A DNA stretch of 64,000 nt. Source: Dermatophagoides farinae (taxonomy: Eukaryota; Arthropoda; Arachnida; Sarcoptiformes; Pyroglyphidae). A program made the position numbers and the translations under genes. Positions within the stretch are counted from its first letter, which is position 1. Each line of letters opens with the position of its first letter. The DNA lies in assembly GCF_024713945.1 (NCBI RefSeq), contig NC_134678.1, forward strand, positions 682,001-746,000, given 5' to 3'. A model generated the notes under the pieces. The model was not told the origin of the DNA. It saw only the letters and a list, made by a program, of their open reading frames with translations, and did no database searches. Shown here piece by piece: positions 12,201-24,993 of this stretch.

Positions 12201-12865
12201 ATTATTATTGAGATTTGCAACAACAACAACAAAAAAAAAATTTCAATTGAATGCCTTGTCTTGGTATGAATGATGATCCGGTTAAACATTCCATACATTG
12301 AAATATCTATACTGTCGATAAATATCAAACACAAGACGAAAGATCCGATTTCCATTTGGAACACATGCATATAGTGAATGGGTATTTCTTTCAATTATAA
12401 TTAATTAATTAGTTTAAACTTTTTTTTTTGTTTCCATTAAAATTATCGATTAATTGATTTATATTATTTTATTTTTTATCTGTAAACAGGTACAATAACT
12501 ACAAAAAAGGAAATAAAACACAAAAAAAAACGCGGATTGACGTTAAGTGATTTACATCGATTGTTTCTTTTCTTTTATTTTTTTGGTAATAAAATGACAA
12601 TTAAAAACAATCCATTTAATGATGATGATAATCTTTTTCTTTCTTGTTTCAGGTTTATCTTTCCCATTATCCATTGATAACATCTGTATAGTTACCACAC
12701 ATTGATTTGATTTGGTTGTAAAGTGACATTTTTTTTTGTAGAAACGCTGCTGCTGGTTCAACTAAAAGCACACACACACACTGACACAGACACAGAAACA
12801 GAAACATTATCGATATTGATCATATCGTTTTTTTTCATCAGAACAAAACAAAAAATTTATTTAAA

Positions 12866-14255
12866 ATGATCGCCATCGATCATGATCGAAATCGTTTTAC
12901 GATTGATGACGGAAACAGTAGTATAACATCAACATCAACAACAGCAACAACAAAATCATCATCATCTGCATCATCGACATCGACAATCACAACAGCAGCA
13001 GTAGTCACCGAAACCAAAACACCGTCATTTTTTATAATATTGCCTTCGAAATTTATAACATTGAAATTATTATATCGTTCACCAATCAGTGCATTATTGA
13101 CCAAAGATGATAATTCCAACAATAATGGCTGTGAAATTCGTAAAGCTAAAAATGATTCAAATCTGAAGAAAGATGAATTTCTTGCCAAATATGTTCTGTC
13201 CATACCGAAAGCAATACGTATGAATGGCCTATTATTACAGGGATATCTTGTTTATCCAAAAGTATTGCGGCGAATTGAGAATTTTGAAATTCGCACTGAT
13301 GATGTTTGGCTTTGTACGTATCCAAAATCCGGTACAACATGGACCGAAGAAATATTGTCATTAATTTTTGCTGATGGTGATATTGATGCTGTATCGAAGA
13401 AAATTATTGCTGAAAGAGTTCCACATCTAGAAGTTGGTAAACCATTTGGCCATCTGAAATGGTTGCGATCGATTCGTTCACCACGTTTATTGGCCACACA
13501 TTTAAATGTTGAAAATATTCCTGGACAATTGCGGCAAGGAAAAGCTAAGGTAAATACAAAAAATTAAATTTTTTGTTCATTAATTACGTTTTCTCTTTCA
13601 TTTCATCGTAGATCATCTATGTAGTTCGTAATCCAAAAGATAATGCCGTTTCCTATTATCATCATCATCGTATGAGTACATTTTTAGGAAATTATTCCGG
13701 TACATGGGATGATTTCGTAGAATTATTTGCCAGAGGAGATTTAGTATATGGATCATGGATTGATCATGTTCGTGGTTTTTGGGAACTAAAACAACAGGAT
13801 CCTGATTCAGTTTTATTTGTTTCATATGAAGAACTTAAAGTGGTATGTATTTAGTTCATCATCATCAGCAACAAATTGATTGAATGTTTTTTTTCTGTAA
13901 AAAGGATTTGAAAAAAATGATTGGAATTATTTGCGATTTTGTTGGCCATCGATTAACCGATGAACAGATTGATCGTATAACATTACATTGTAGTTTTGAA
14001 AAAATGCGCAATAATAAAATGGTTAATCGTGAAGATTTACCAGTAGCCGATTTGTTCGATATGAGTAAAACAAAATTTATGCGTAAAGGTATTATTGGTG
14101 ATTGGCGTAATCATTTTACAGCTGAACAAAGCCAACGATTTGATGAAATTTTTGAACCAGAATTAAAAAGAATCGGTCTACCAATTTGTTATGACCATCA
14201 TAATGCTGAAGAAATTATGGAAAAATATGGCCGCATCATTCGAACAAATGAATGA
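12866..14255 (+). CDS. Cytosolic sulfotransferase (SULT family)
   Basis: Three exons, 12866-13549, 13612-13842 and 13905-14255 (GT/AG, phase 0), 421 aa. Transfers sulfate from PAPS to small phenols, steroids or similar acceptors in the cytosol. PAPS-binding 5' loop YPKSGTTW is near residue 152. The catalytic His is in LLATHL (about residue 212, KTHLP in vertebrate SULTs). The 3'-phosphate loop is YVVRNPKDNAVSYYHHH. The C-terminal RKGIIGDWRNHFT PAPS motif is near residue 364. All key motifs are intact. The N-terminus carries about 110 extra residues, Ser/Thr-rich, compared with the ~295-aa family norm; an internal Met may be the true start, and the conserved part begins near the FLAKYVLSIPKAIRMNG region. 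It ends 134 bp from the convergent WDR36 gene. Confidence 0.9.
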
Positions 14256-14389
14256 ATTTTGGCTATTTAAACATCAACAATCCACAAACACCATCATAAG
14301 AATTGAATTCATCATCATCATTTATTTTGTTTTTTTTTATAAAAATAATATGATATTATAATAATAATAATACAATACAAAATCAACTA

Positions 14390-17367
14390 TCAAATCAATG
14401 CATTTCGTAAAAATTCAATCAATGAAATTGATCGATCTAATGATCGTTGTAAACGTTGCCATTTATCAATGATTTTTGTCGATATTGAATCAATACGTTC
14501 AAATAGTTTCCTTTGTCTGCATATTGTTTCTGCATGACATTTGATGAATAAACCAATGTATGCATTACATAATTCAAAATTACAATTTGATTCAATCATC
14601 ATTTCAATCATTGTGAGAAAATATAACATAAAATCAATGGTACCAATACATTCTGATCCGATGCTACGAATTTCTGCATCAATTTTTGATGGTCCTAATG
14701 ATTTCATTTTTTCATTGAAAAATATCAATAAATTATTTTCATGATAATGTTGTTGTAATGATTTTGCAAATGGTGTGATCAAATGATTTGATATTTTCAT
14801 TGATTTTTCATTGGAAATTGTTGTGGACATTTCATTATTATTATCGCCATCATCATTATTTGATTGATTTGATAAATCAAATTTTGGTTCAAGTCCACTA
14901 ATGCAAGGCAGAAAAAATGGCGCAATAGTTGGTTTTTCCAACACTTCTTTTGGTTTGTTTCGTTTTCGTATCAGATCCAATTGTAAAAGATTTTTCCATT
15001 GATAACTTGCCACTGAAGATAATGTTATTAAATCATTGGAAATTTGTTCCGGTGATTTATATTGATATTCAAGGATATTATGACCATCATCATCATCATT
15101 GTCATTCGTTTCGATTGCCATGATTTTTTCCACGTCATCATCATCATTCGAATCTTCACGGTTATCAATTTCATCGGATTTTATTGCTGGCATTTGCATT
15201 AACGATATGGTATCCAAATGTGATTCTGTTAACGGTTGTAATGTAACTTTACTATATAAAGATATATTGGACCATAAATAAATTGCTAATTGATTAACAT
15301 GTGATGTAGCAATAAATTCACCATTTGGTGATAATGACAATGATACACATGGTGTTTCAGTAGCCAATACGTCAACTAATTGGCCAGAAATCATATCCCA
15401 AATATAAACAAATGAATCCATTGCCGAAATGAATAGCCGTCGGCAATCATTATCGAATGTCATATCGGTAATACGATTACGATGCATTCGAAAATGACGT
15501 ACTTTTTTCTTTGTATCTAAATCCATAACAATGACGGAAAAATCATCCAATGCAATGGCAACAAATTGATTATCTTTATGCAAACACATTCGGGCAACAG
15601 AATCGGATAATTTAAAACTACCAATCAATTGATTTTTATTACGTGCGGCAAAATGCCATAATCGACAATAACGATCAGCACCACCAGAGATGATCATCTG
15701 ATTTAATGCATCACTAAGTACCGAACGAACTGGACCTTGATGAGCTGTATCGTTGCCATCGATTCTATAAGATCCACGATGTAAACCGGATTGAATATTG
15801 AATCGATCAATATGTCCAGCATTATAACCGATAATAACAAAATTACCACAACTACTTATGTAAACACATTCAGCTTGAACATTGTTGGATGATCTAGTAA
15901 ATCTTTCTGGCCAATAATTTATGTTCCCCCATTTTCATACGATCCACTGACCAAGTAGTAACCATTGATGTATTTCTATGACATGCAACAAGATTATCCC
16001 ATTCTTTTTCCCGTAATGGTTCAGCAGCAAAATCCACGATAGGCAACAAAACATTTGTATCATTTTTTATGCCTCTTTTTTTGGCCAATTTACGATTAGC
16101 ACTAGCTAAACCAAGACTACGATTTAAACGTTCCGAATAAATAGAAAATGATCGTAATGTTGAATCAAGACCAGCACTAAGGATAAATTTTCCTTTATCA
16201 CCATAAAATCTAATACGAGTGGGTGGCGCTCGATGTCCTTCACGTTGAAACAATAATCTTCCCGTTGTTTGAAGATCATCAAAAATGAATATTTTCAATG
16301 AATTATCACTCGAATTGGTGATCATTAATGGTTGTTTTTGAATAAAACTTGCCGATGCTATGGATTGCCAATGTAAATCACGCATCTGTTGTTCAAGTCT
16401 CTGTTCATCAAGATTCCATATAGCTAGATGACCAGATCGTCGTGATCCCGATATCATCAATGCAAATGTGGATGAATCATTTGTACGAAATGATATCGTT
16501 GTAACTGGTCCGAATTCTTGTTGAAATTTCATGATCATCGTATCTTGTTGAAGTTGATGTAGAACAATCAATCCAGAATGATGACCAATGGCCACAACAT
16601 GTAATGCTGGACTTTGAACCAGTGAACAAATTTCGGAACCGAATCCATTGTATTGATAAATCAGTTTTTGTTTTGATATATTCCATAGCTGTAGGCGACC
16701 TTGTTGAGTTCCAATAAGAATTTTATTTATATACGTAGCTGGATGTAATATTGCTGTAATGATTGTGGAATTTGTTGTTGAATCTTCTGCTGTTGTCACT
16801 TCACTATTGAACGCAATATAGGCGGTGATTTCTTGTGTGCTGATATCCCAACAAATTAAATTTTGATTACAATCAATGGCCAATAATTGACCACCTAAAA
16901 CCATCAGATGATGTAATTGATTTTGACGTAAATCATCTTTGTAGGATTTTATTTTCTAAAAAATAGAACAAAAGAAAGAATTAATTGATCACCATCAATC
17001 AAATTTGATTGATGATTGATTGACTTACCCATCTATGGCCATGTTTCCAGGCAAATATTTCATTCGATGCGGCGGTAAATAAAAATTTCGAATCCGATGC
17101 CAATAATGTTATGTCTGAATCGTGTGCAACACCTGCAATATTGAATTTTAATTTAATAATAATCATCGCCATATAATCGTTGTAATACATACAAGTTTCA
17201 ATTAATTGTAATTTTTCATTGAAAACTAAAAATGATCGTCCAACAGCGGTAACGATTTGTATTTTATTCAATTTTTCAATATAACGAATTAAATGCGGTA
17301 CATTGGATGATACAAGGCCAATAGATTTATATGGTTCAAATAATCGATTTGAATTGTTATTAGACAT
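14390..17367 (-). CDS. WDR36: WDR36/UTP21, small-subunit processome WD-repeat protein (apparent frameshift)
   Basis: Exons 17367-17193, 17132-17029 and 16955-14390. Nucleolar U3 snoRNP/t-UTP component needed for 18S rRNA maturation. Two tandem WD40 propellers are followed by the Utp21 C-terminal domain. Hallmarks: GFGSEICSLVQSPALHVVAIG, FGPVTTISFRTND, GHRAPPTRIRFYGDKGKF, SHVNQLAIYLWSNISLYSKV, APFFLPCISGLEPKFD and the helical tail ending FLRNAL. The similarity to the vertebrate protein is collinear throughout. The frame changes once, at a run of five C (plus strand) at 15926-15930. One base fewer makes exon 3 divisible by three and joins the two halves to about 947 aa, the usual family length. 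For an essential gene a homopolymer read error is more likely than real loss. Exon 1 keeps an in-frame 60-bp intron. Confidence 0.93.
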
Positions 17368-18771
17368 TTTTTAAAAAAATTTATTTGAAAGAAAAATTGC
17401 CACAAAAAACATAAACAGTAAAAAAAAAAACACGCATGGAATGGATCACGTGCATTCAATAGAATGAGAATGAGAATCACAGTTCTAACCAATATGACTA
17501 GATGGCGTTAGTTGGTCTAGCAATCTAGAATCGATTAAATTTCGAATAAAGTTGTTCGACAATCAATTCTTCAAATCAAATCGATCATGAGAAAATTAAA
17601 AAAAAAAAATTTGAAAATTGTCAATTTCGCACACAATTATGGAATCGTGTGTGCGTGTGTGTGTGTGTGTGCAAAAGCTTTACCTTTGCCATTTTATCAA
17701 CCACAAAAAAAATAGAGCCAGCCAGAAAACCACCACCAACAAACTGCAAAGTGAAACCAGCGAAAAAAAAAAATATTCACAGACACAGACACACACACAA
17801 ACCGAAAAAAAATTGAAGTTTCTCATCAGAAAAAAAAATCTCCGTATATACAAAAATCCTCGAGAATGTAAAGAACGAATAAAAGCCACACATAGAGAGA
17901 GAGAGTCTATTTGGTGAGAGTAACGACGACACACACACACTCTTTTTTTCCAAAAGTTTTTTCTCACTACAAAAACTTTTTTAAAGCAAAAAAAAAAAAA
18001 AGTATAGCGCTCAAGATTCTCATCATTCGCTTCTTGGCTCTATTGTGTCATTACTACAAAACATACACACACACACACACACTGGTTCGTTGAATTGTTG
18101 CCGATAGTGGTGGTGGGAAAATTTTTCATTTACGGTCGATGAAAAAAAAAAAAAATTATCATTTTCTGTCCGAATATATAACTAACTAACTAATAAGTCT
18201 GTGTGTGAGAGTGAGATAAACTTGTTGTTGTCAAAAATTTTTTTCCAAAGAATTTCTTCAGAGTTAATTATTTACAACAACAACAACAGAATTATTGCAT
18301 AATACGCCGAAACAATAACAACAAAAAAATTACTTTCTCATCATCTGCAGCATCGCTAAAATGATGAGAAATCAATAAATACGGTGAAATTTTAAGATTC
18401 AACTTTTTTCCATTTTTTTTAATTGATCAAAAATTGAAACAAAACAATAACAGATTTATATTTACAAATGTATGTGCATTTTTTTTTGTGATTCAAGTAG
18501 AGAAAAATTCAATTGATGTGATGTGTGAATCGTTGGTGCATTTTGTTGATAAAAATTCATATTTGTATACATACAGAATTTTTTGTTTGTTATGAATAAA
18601 ATGAATTGGAAAAATATTTTGTACAAAGAAAAAATTGGTCGTTGTTGTTGTCGAATGTTGAATGGATATATGAGAATGGTTTCATGATGATTATTATTGA
18701 TATTATCACATAGAGAGACAAACGAGATTTCCACGTTTTTATTCGTTTTTAGATTATAAAAATCATGATTA
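17368..18771. other. Intergenic region upstream of WDR36
   Basis: Holds the WDR36 promoter and 5' UTR and the 3' end of the NRARP-like gene. CA/GT runs, poly-A/T tracts and a TAGATGGCG motif at 17498-17507. No coding exon recognised; the ORFs present are low-complexity. Confidence 0.55.
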
Positions 18772-19798
18772 TTATAAATTTGTTGTTGTCGTTTCATCAT
18801 TGTTATTATTATTTGATGTTATTAGATTATTATCATGATGATAAAAACTATTATTGCAATTGGTCAAATAATTGACACTTTCTTTTAGACCACGAAATGC
18901 AGCCAAATGTAATGGATGCCAGCCATCTTGATTTGATAAATTTGGATTTGCACCATTCAATACTAATAATTTACACCATGAAACATCTCGACCTATGAAA
19001 TTATTCAAAAGAATGGAATTAGATTTTGTTTGTTTAAAAAAAAAAATTCAATTTACCTAATAAAAGACAATAATGTAATGCTGTTTGACCATTAATGAAA
19101 ACATTTAAATCTGGTTTTGTATACTGTAATATCTTTGCAAATTGTTCATAATCATCATTTTTAATTATTTTAAGAATTTTTTGTGCTAATAAAATTTTAT
19201 TCTGATATGATTCTTCCTGTTGTCGTAATGATTGATGATTGGCAAGTTGTGTATTGATTATACATTGTTCATTAATTGTTGGTATTGATTGTTGATATAA
19301 AGATGATGATGGTGATGATTGATATTTTCGATGATGATGAATTGAAGGTAAATTTATGGCCATTGTAGTAGTAGTAGCTGCTACCGTTTCCGAATTATTC
19401 ATTGTTTCAATTTTAATGAATCGATCATCACAGTCTAGAGTGGTAATTATCGATGATGATGATGATGATGATGATAATATTGATGATGGTTGTGGTGATG
19501 TTACCGGTGATAATGAAATAGGTGGCGTTAATGATGGTGATAATGGTAAATGGTCATCATCATTATAATCTGATGATCCATTTGAAATTTTTTGCGTTAC
19601 AATCAATGATTTTATATGATGATGATGATGATTATTGGCTATTATTGTTGATTCATCATCATTATCATTAACAAATGTTAACATTTTTTGATCATTATCG
19701 TTATCTTGATTTGGATGATTATCATTCTGTACAACAACAACAACATCATTGATCATCTCCAACATGGTTGTTACATATGATCCTTTTTCCTGACACAT
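18772..19798 (-). CDS. NRARP-like ankyrin-repeat protein (Notch-regulated type)
   Basis: Exons 19798-19057 and 18992-18772 (phase-1 junction at a Gly), 320 aa. The C-terminal ~115 residues match NRARP in layout: a helix (KILLAQKILKIIKNDDYEQF), then NGQTALHYCLLLG, then a second ankyrin unit with LLVLNGANPNLSNQDGW followed by HPLHLAAFRG, comparable to NRDGWSALHIAAFGG in vertebrate NRARP. NRARP is a Notch target that limits the Notch transcription complex and acts on LEF1. Odd: vertebrate NRARP is about 114 aa, whereas here a ~215-residue Ser/Asp/His-rich head precedes the domain. The protein ends soon after the second repeat, with an Asn/Thr tail. Alternative: another two-ankyrin protein; the NQDGW..LH.AAF.G spacing favours NRARP. 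Confidence 0.72.
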
Positions 19799-22700
19799 TT
19801 ATACGACGAACCAATGATCAAAACAAACAATTTTTATATTCTATAATAAAATAAAGACATTACACAGAATCATCACAAATATTCTTTTTCAAAATTTTTT
19901 TTATGGTTGTAAAATGATGATTTTCGATGGATAATTTTTAAATGAAAATTAATATAAATAGAGAATAGATATATCAGGGCTATAAAAAAAAATTATTCAC
20001 AAAGACAAGAATCAATTCAATCTGGATGAGCGTGTTGTTTTGTCGTTTATTTTGTTCGATGATAATAATCAAACAGCAACAGGAATGTGAATGAATGGAA
20101 TGTTTTTTCTTGTTGGTAGCAGCTGTCGTTGAAAATTATCATCATCATCATAACCAGAAAAAACTCAAAAGAAAGAAAAAATTTTTTTTTTTTTGCTTGA
20201 CACACAACGATATTACCAATGGCCAACATACAACCACCACCACAACAACAACACAGAAAAACAGTAGCAAGTAGCCGACAATTCAGCCAGAACAATCAAC
20301 GAACAAAAATGAATGAATAAACGTTCGAATGAGAACCCTCCACAATATCAGTGTGTGTGTGCGTATCCTGCCCTTTGGCCTGGCCTTTTTTCCTGGTAGC
20401 AGTAGTAATAGTAAATGAAGTAATGGTAGTAGTAGTAGTAGTAGTGATATATAGTAATCAATTCAGGCCATGATTATTGGTAGTGGTGTTTGACATTGTT
20501 CACAGACCCTCTGCCCTTGTTATTGTTTTGTTGCTGTTTGTTGGTCGGGAAGACCGCGCCTGTTTGCTTGGCAATTGTGTTATTGGTTCTGTTTGACTTT
20601 ACGTTTCTCTGGGACCCAAGATTTTTTTCTTTTTTTTTCTCTCTCTCAATTTTCATCTTGAACAGATTTTTTTTTGGCCATCCGTTTTTCATCATCATAT
20701 CGACTGTTGGTGGGTGAAAAAAGTTTGCTCGAATTTTTTTTTTTTTTGGTTTGGTTTGGTTTGGTTTTCGTTCCCATGCCTATCCCTCTTCCTTGGGGCT
20801 TTCTAGTTTCCTTTTCTTTCTTTCAATTTTTTTTAATACTTTGCTGTTGTTGCTGTCGTCGTTTTTTTCTTTACCTTCGAATTTTTTTCTCCTTGTCTGT
20901 GTGTGTGTGTGTATGTGTCTTACATTGAGTCACATTAAAAAGACTGTGTATTATTAAGAAGTTGAATGAATGACCAGTTTTGTGTGTGTGTGACCTATCA
21001 AGGACAACTTGTTGTTGTTGTTGCTGCTGCTATTGCTGTTGTTCGCACTTCGTTTTTTTTGATGATCGATAATCGCGGGACCTAAGAAGAATGAAAAACG
21101 AGAAAAAATTTGTATTATAAAAACTGGCAACTCATATGTAAACCATATACCTAAAAAAAATGCAACAAGTGGTCAAGCTCTTCTTCTCACGGAACACACA
21201 AATCACACGCTTTTAGCGCTAGGGTCCATCATCCACCATATACAAGGAAATTTTCTTATCTTACAGCATTGATGATGATGATGATGATGGGAATTGTTGC
21301 TGTTGTTGTTGTCCAAAACGGACATGAGATTTTCATCTCCCCCATTTATTCATCTAAATGAGCAAAGTAGTGGTGGTGGTGGGGGTAGGTTGCAAGTGCA
21401 AAATCTCAAAAAAGGAAGGAAAAGTCATCAGTATATAATATACAGTGTGTGTGTATGTGAACTTTCTTTCAATGTCAATCAAACAAAAAAAAATTTTTTT
21501 TGTTTCGTTGTTATTTGGATGATGAAGACGATGAACAACAACAACAAAAAATGAGGAGGACAACACTGAATTTATATCATCATTATCAATATGTGTGTAG
21601 TAGCTATTAACTATCATCATCATCATGTTGTTGTGTATGATGATGATGATGATGATGATGAGCCGGGTGAGCGTGGGAATCAAATTCTTATGGTTGGTGC
21701 CGCCGTAGTCTTCATCATCATCATCGTTGCTGCTCTGGACAAATGTGATGACAATAATAACAACAACAACAACAAAAATGCATATTTTCTCTGCTGTATC
21801 CTGAGAAAACGTTGATAATATTTTTTTTCGGTTTCTTGTTCTTCTTGGAAACGATGAATTTACAAATATCGAATTCTTCGTTCTGTGGGATCCATCCATA
21901 AATCCAATGACGGTCGTCGATCTTTTAACCCAATTTTGTGCCTAATTTTTTTTTTTACTTTTCCACATCCTTTTCATTCATTCATTGAGTGAAAAAAAAA
22001 ATTTTGACAATAAGGAACATAGAAAGAGAAGGAAAGGAGTTCCAAAAAAGGGCTTGTGTAGCGGAAATCGTTTTCTGTATTTTTTTTCATTCATTCATAA
22101 ATAAATAAAAAAATACGGATATGAAAATAAAGAGAGAGAGAGAAAAGAAAAATTGAGGTGAGGAGTATATATGAATGACATCACATCACAATATATTATA
22201 ACCTTATAAAATAACCTTTCAATCAATGGGCGAAAAAAAACCATGTATGGTATAATGAAAATGTCCTTTGCATTAAGGAAAAAAAGGTCATAGGTTATTT
22301 AATTGAAAATTTTTTTTTCTCTTTTTCTAGACAAAATAAAATGTTGTTACCTATATGGTAAATGATGATGATTGTATAACATTATCTCGGGCCCATGTGA
22401 GATACATGTCACATACACAAAAAAAAGTGTCAAGTGATACAAAACACTAAATGATTTGTTGTTTTGTTATTGGAGCCTGATGGACAGGATGGGCGAGTCA
22501 TTTTTTTTTTTTTTTTGGTATTTTTACTCCAAATTATCTTGAGAATTTTTTGTTTTTTTTTAAATCAATAATAAATATCGATTATATCGATTGTTGAGTG
22601 TGATGGTGTTGTTTAGGTGTGGGTGTGTGTGGGAAAAAATTTTTATTGTTTCCCACACCCATATATGCATGGCCAGCATAATTTTGATCGTTTTATATAA

Positions 22701-23992
22701 TTTTCTCATACACTGCAACAACGACAACGACGACAACCATGTTTGACCGTTGACATCAAACACACTCATCGCATCACACACTCAACAGAAAAAAAAAATA
22801 AAAATCATAATGTTCGTTGAATGGATAAAATAATAATAATAATAATAATAAACCACAACGAACATTTTTAGCCGTTGAAATTTTCCATTTTCGTTTTTTT
22901 TTCCTATTTATTTGATTCACATTCGATTCGATTGGCCATATTTTTAACGAATTCAACTGGTTGTTGTTGTTGTTGTTCATCATTCTTATCCGCTATGTGA
23001 ATCAACAACGGAAAAACAATGAATCGTTTGAAAGTGAAAAAAAATTGAAATTTTTTTTTCTTGTCCGTTATGAACAAAACAACAACGAACAACGATCTTG
23101 ATTCGGATTTGATTTTTAATTATCGAAAATAACCGAAATTTTTTTTTTAAATTTCAAAATTTCGAACACACACACACACACTAATAAAGACCAAAATTAT
23201 TTGCCCTTGGGTCATTACCGTGGCTCTATTTGCCTCCTATGCATTAATAGTGTGTATGTCAAAGGGCAGTGAAAAATAATAATTTATCGTGACCACCATT
23301 CGGTGGTATTGTGTGAAAAGGAAAAAAAAATGTCTGGAATGTTGTTTGTTTGTCGAATTGAATTTTTGAACTTTAAAATTTTACTTTTTTCTTCTTCTTC
23401 TTCTTCTGGGTTCAAATTAAACATGGAACATGGTTTCATAAAGAAATATCTTTTATGGAATTCGTGGAATGATGATCACCAAATAAAATTATGCAAATTT
23501 TTTTTTTTTTAATTTGAATTTCAGAAAATTTGAATTTTTTTTTTGCAGAAAAAAAAAATTTCAAAGCCTTTCATTATTAATTTTACCGCAAGATGGCAGT
23601 AGAAATAAATGTAATCACGTGATTACTCATGCTCTGAACAAAAAAAAAATACCACTGACAGTCAGATGATGATGTTATGAGTTATTATTGTAAACACAAA
23701 AAAAAAAAAAAAATACCAACACACGCATTTGATAATGAGTAATCAGAAATGTGTTTGTTTTTTTCGCATTTTAAATTCTAAATAAAAAATATAAATAAAT
23801 TTTTCTTCGTCTCCGATATTCTGCAGATAAATTCTTTAATAATTTGGAGAAAATTCAATTGTTATTTTTGTTCTGTTAAAATTTTTTTTTATTCCAACAA
23901 GAAAAAAAAACAGATTGGAACACACAATTTTTTTACGATTGTAAAACAGCTGTTTATAACCTGTGTTAGCCACGGGATAATTCGAAACAAAA
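19799..23992. other. 4.2-kb intergenic region
   Basis: Between the 5' ends of the NRARP-like (-) and YKT6 (+) genes. Contains GTT/AAC, GAT, GTG, TAG-repeat and poly-A/T tracts, several short CA/GT runs, and a CCGCAAGATGGCAG motif at 23586-23599 about 400 bp before YKT6. ORFs here translate simple repeats. Nothing else recognised. Confidence 0.55.
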
Positions 23993-24595
23993 ATGGTCAA
24001 ACTATATCATATTGGTGTCCTATATAAACGTGAAAATAATTCAATCATATGTTTACGACATGCATCTGATCTATCTACATTTGGTTTTTTTCAACGTAAT
24101 AGTGTTGGTGAATTTATGCGTTTTACGGCCAAAATGATTGTCGAACGTTGTGAATTGGCAACAAGATCATCACTACAACAGCAAGAATATCTATGTCATT
24201 GTTATATAAGATCTGATCGTTTGGCTGGTATTGTCATATCGGATAATGAATATCCAAATCGTGTTGCACATACATTATTATCGAAAATATTGGAAGAATT
24301 TACACAATCGGTGCCATCAATACGATGGCCAACAATGCAAGAAGGTCAGGCACCATACACAAAATTGGATCAATATCTGGCACGTTTTCAAAATCCAAAA
24401 GAAGCCGATGCAATGACAAAATTACAGACAGAAATTGATGAAACAAAAATCATATTACATGATGCCATAACCGGTATATTGGAACGTGGTGAAAAATTGG
24501 ACAATTTGGTGGAAAAATCTGAAGAATTATCAACACAATCGAAATTGTTTTATAAAACTGCCCGTAAAACAAATCAATGTTGTCAATATTATTGA
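23993..24595 (+). CDS. YKT6: YKT6 v-SNARE (longin SNARE)
   Basis: Single exon, 200 aa (family about 198-200). R-SNARE of ER-Golgi, endosomal and autophagosome fusion, anchored by lipid instead of a membrane segment. N-terminal longin domain (MVKLYHIGVLYK...FGFFQRNSVGEFMRF...CYIRSDRLAGIVISDNEYP) and C-terminal SNARE motif from about residue 137, with the zero-layer Arg in GILERGEKLDNLVEKSE. Odd: the C-terminus is CCQYY. The two Cys used for palmitoylation and farnesylation are present, but the usual tail is CCAIM or similar, and a Tyr at the CaaX last position is unusual. Faces CLC-7 tail to tail. Confidence 0.95.
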   Translation: MVKLYHIGVLYKRENNSIICLRHASDLSTFGFFQRNSVGEFMRFTAKMIVERCELATRSSLQQQEYLCHCYIRSDRLAGIVISDNEYPNRVAHTLLSKILEEFTQSVPSIRWPTMQEGQAPYTKLDQYLARFQNPKEADAMTKLQTEIDETKIILHDAITGILERGEKLDNLVEKSEELSTQSKLFYKTARKTNQCCQYY

Positions 24596-24993
24596 CAACA
24601 CAGACAACACAACCATGCGTGTTTATATATTTGATGATGATGATGATTGTTTTTTTTTGTTTTTGATTATTGATTGACTGATGGATTGATTGTTTCTTTC
24701 TCCTGAATTCTGCATGTGTGTGTGTGTGTGACTTTATCTTCATTTTTTTAAAAAATATTTATAAATCCATTTTTAATTGATAAAAATGAACCAATGATTG
24801 GACCAATAAATTAATTTTGAAATTCAAATTATATTAAACAATGTGAATTACAATATATATATACAAAATATATTTTTGTTTTTGTGTAAAAATGAATGAA
24901 ATGAAATGAAAAAAAAATTACCAATCTGAAAACCAATCATATAGCATACACATCAACAACAGCAACATGAGCAACAACAAAGTAATCAATAAA
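24596..24993. other. Convergent 3' spacer between YKT6 and CLC-7
   Basis: 398-bp AT-rich spacer shared by two 3' ends, with a short GT run. Nothing else seen. Confidence 0.6.

Larger units (their letters stand above)
8129..12865. other. 4.7-kb intergenic region between divergent genes
   Basis: Lies between the 5' ends of the SLC6 (-) and sulfotransferase (+) genes, so it holds both promoters. It is full of GAT/ATC, AAC/GTT, GT and poly-A/T tracts. The ORFs in it are low-complexity translations of these repeats with no domain. I see no RNA gene or transposon. Confidence 0.6.

Noticed and set aside
21354-21899. 181-codon ORF on the minus strand in the 19.8-24.0 kb gap
   Set aside because: Made of translated GAT/ATC, GTT and CA repeats, with poly-Ile and poly-Val runs and no domain.
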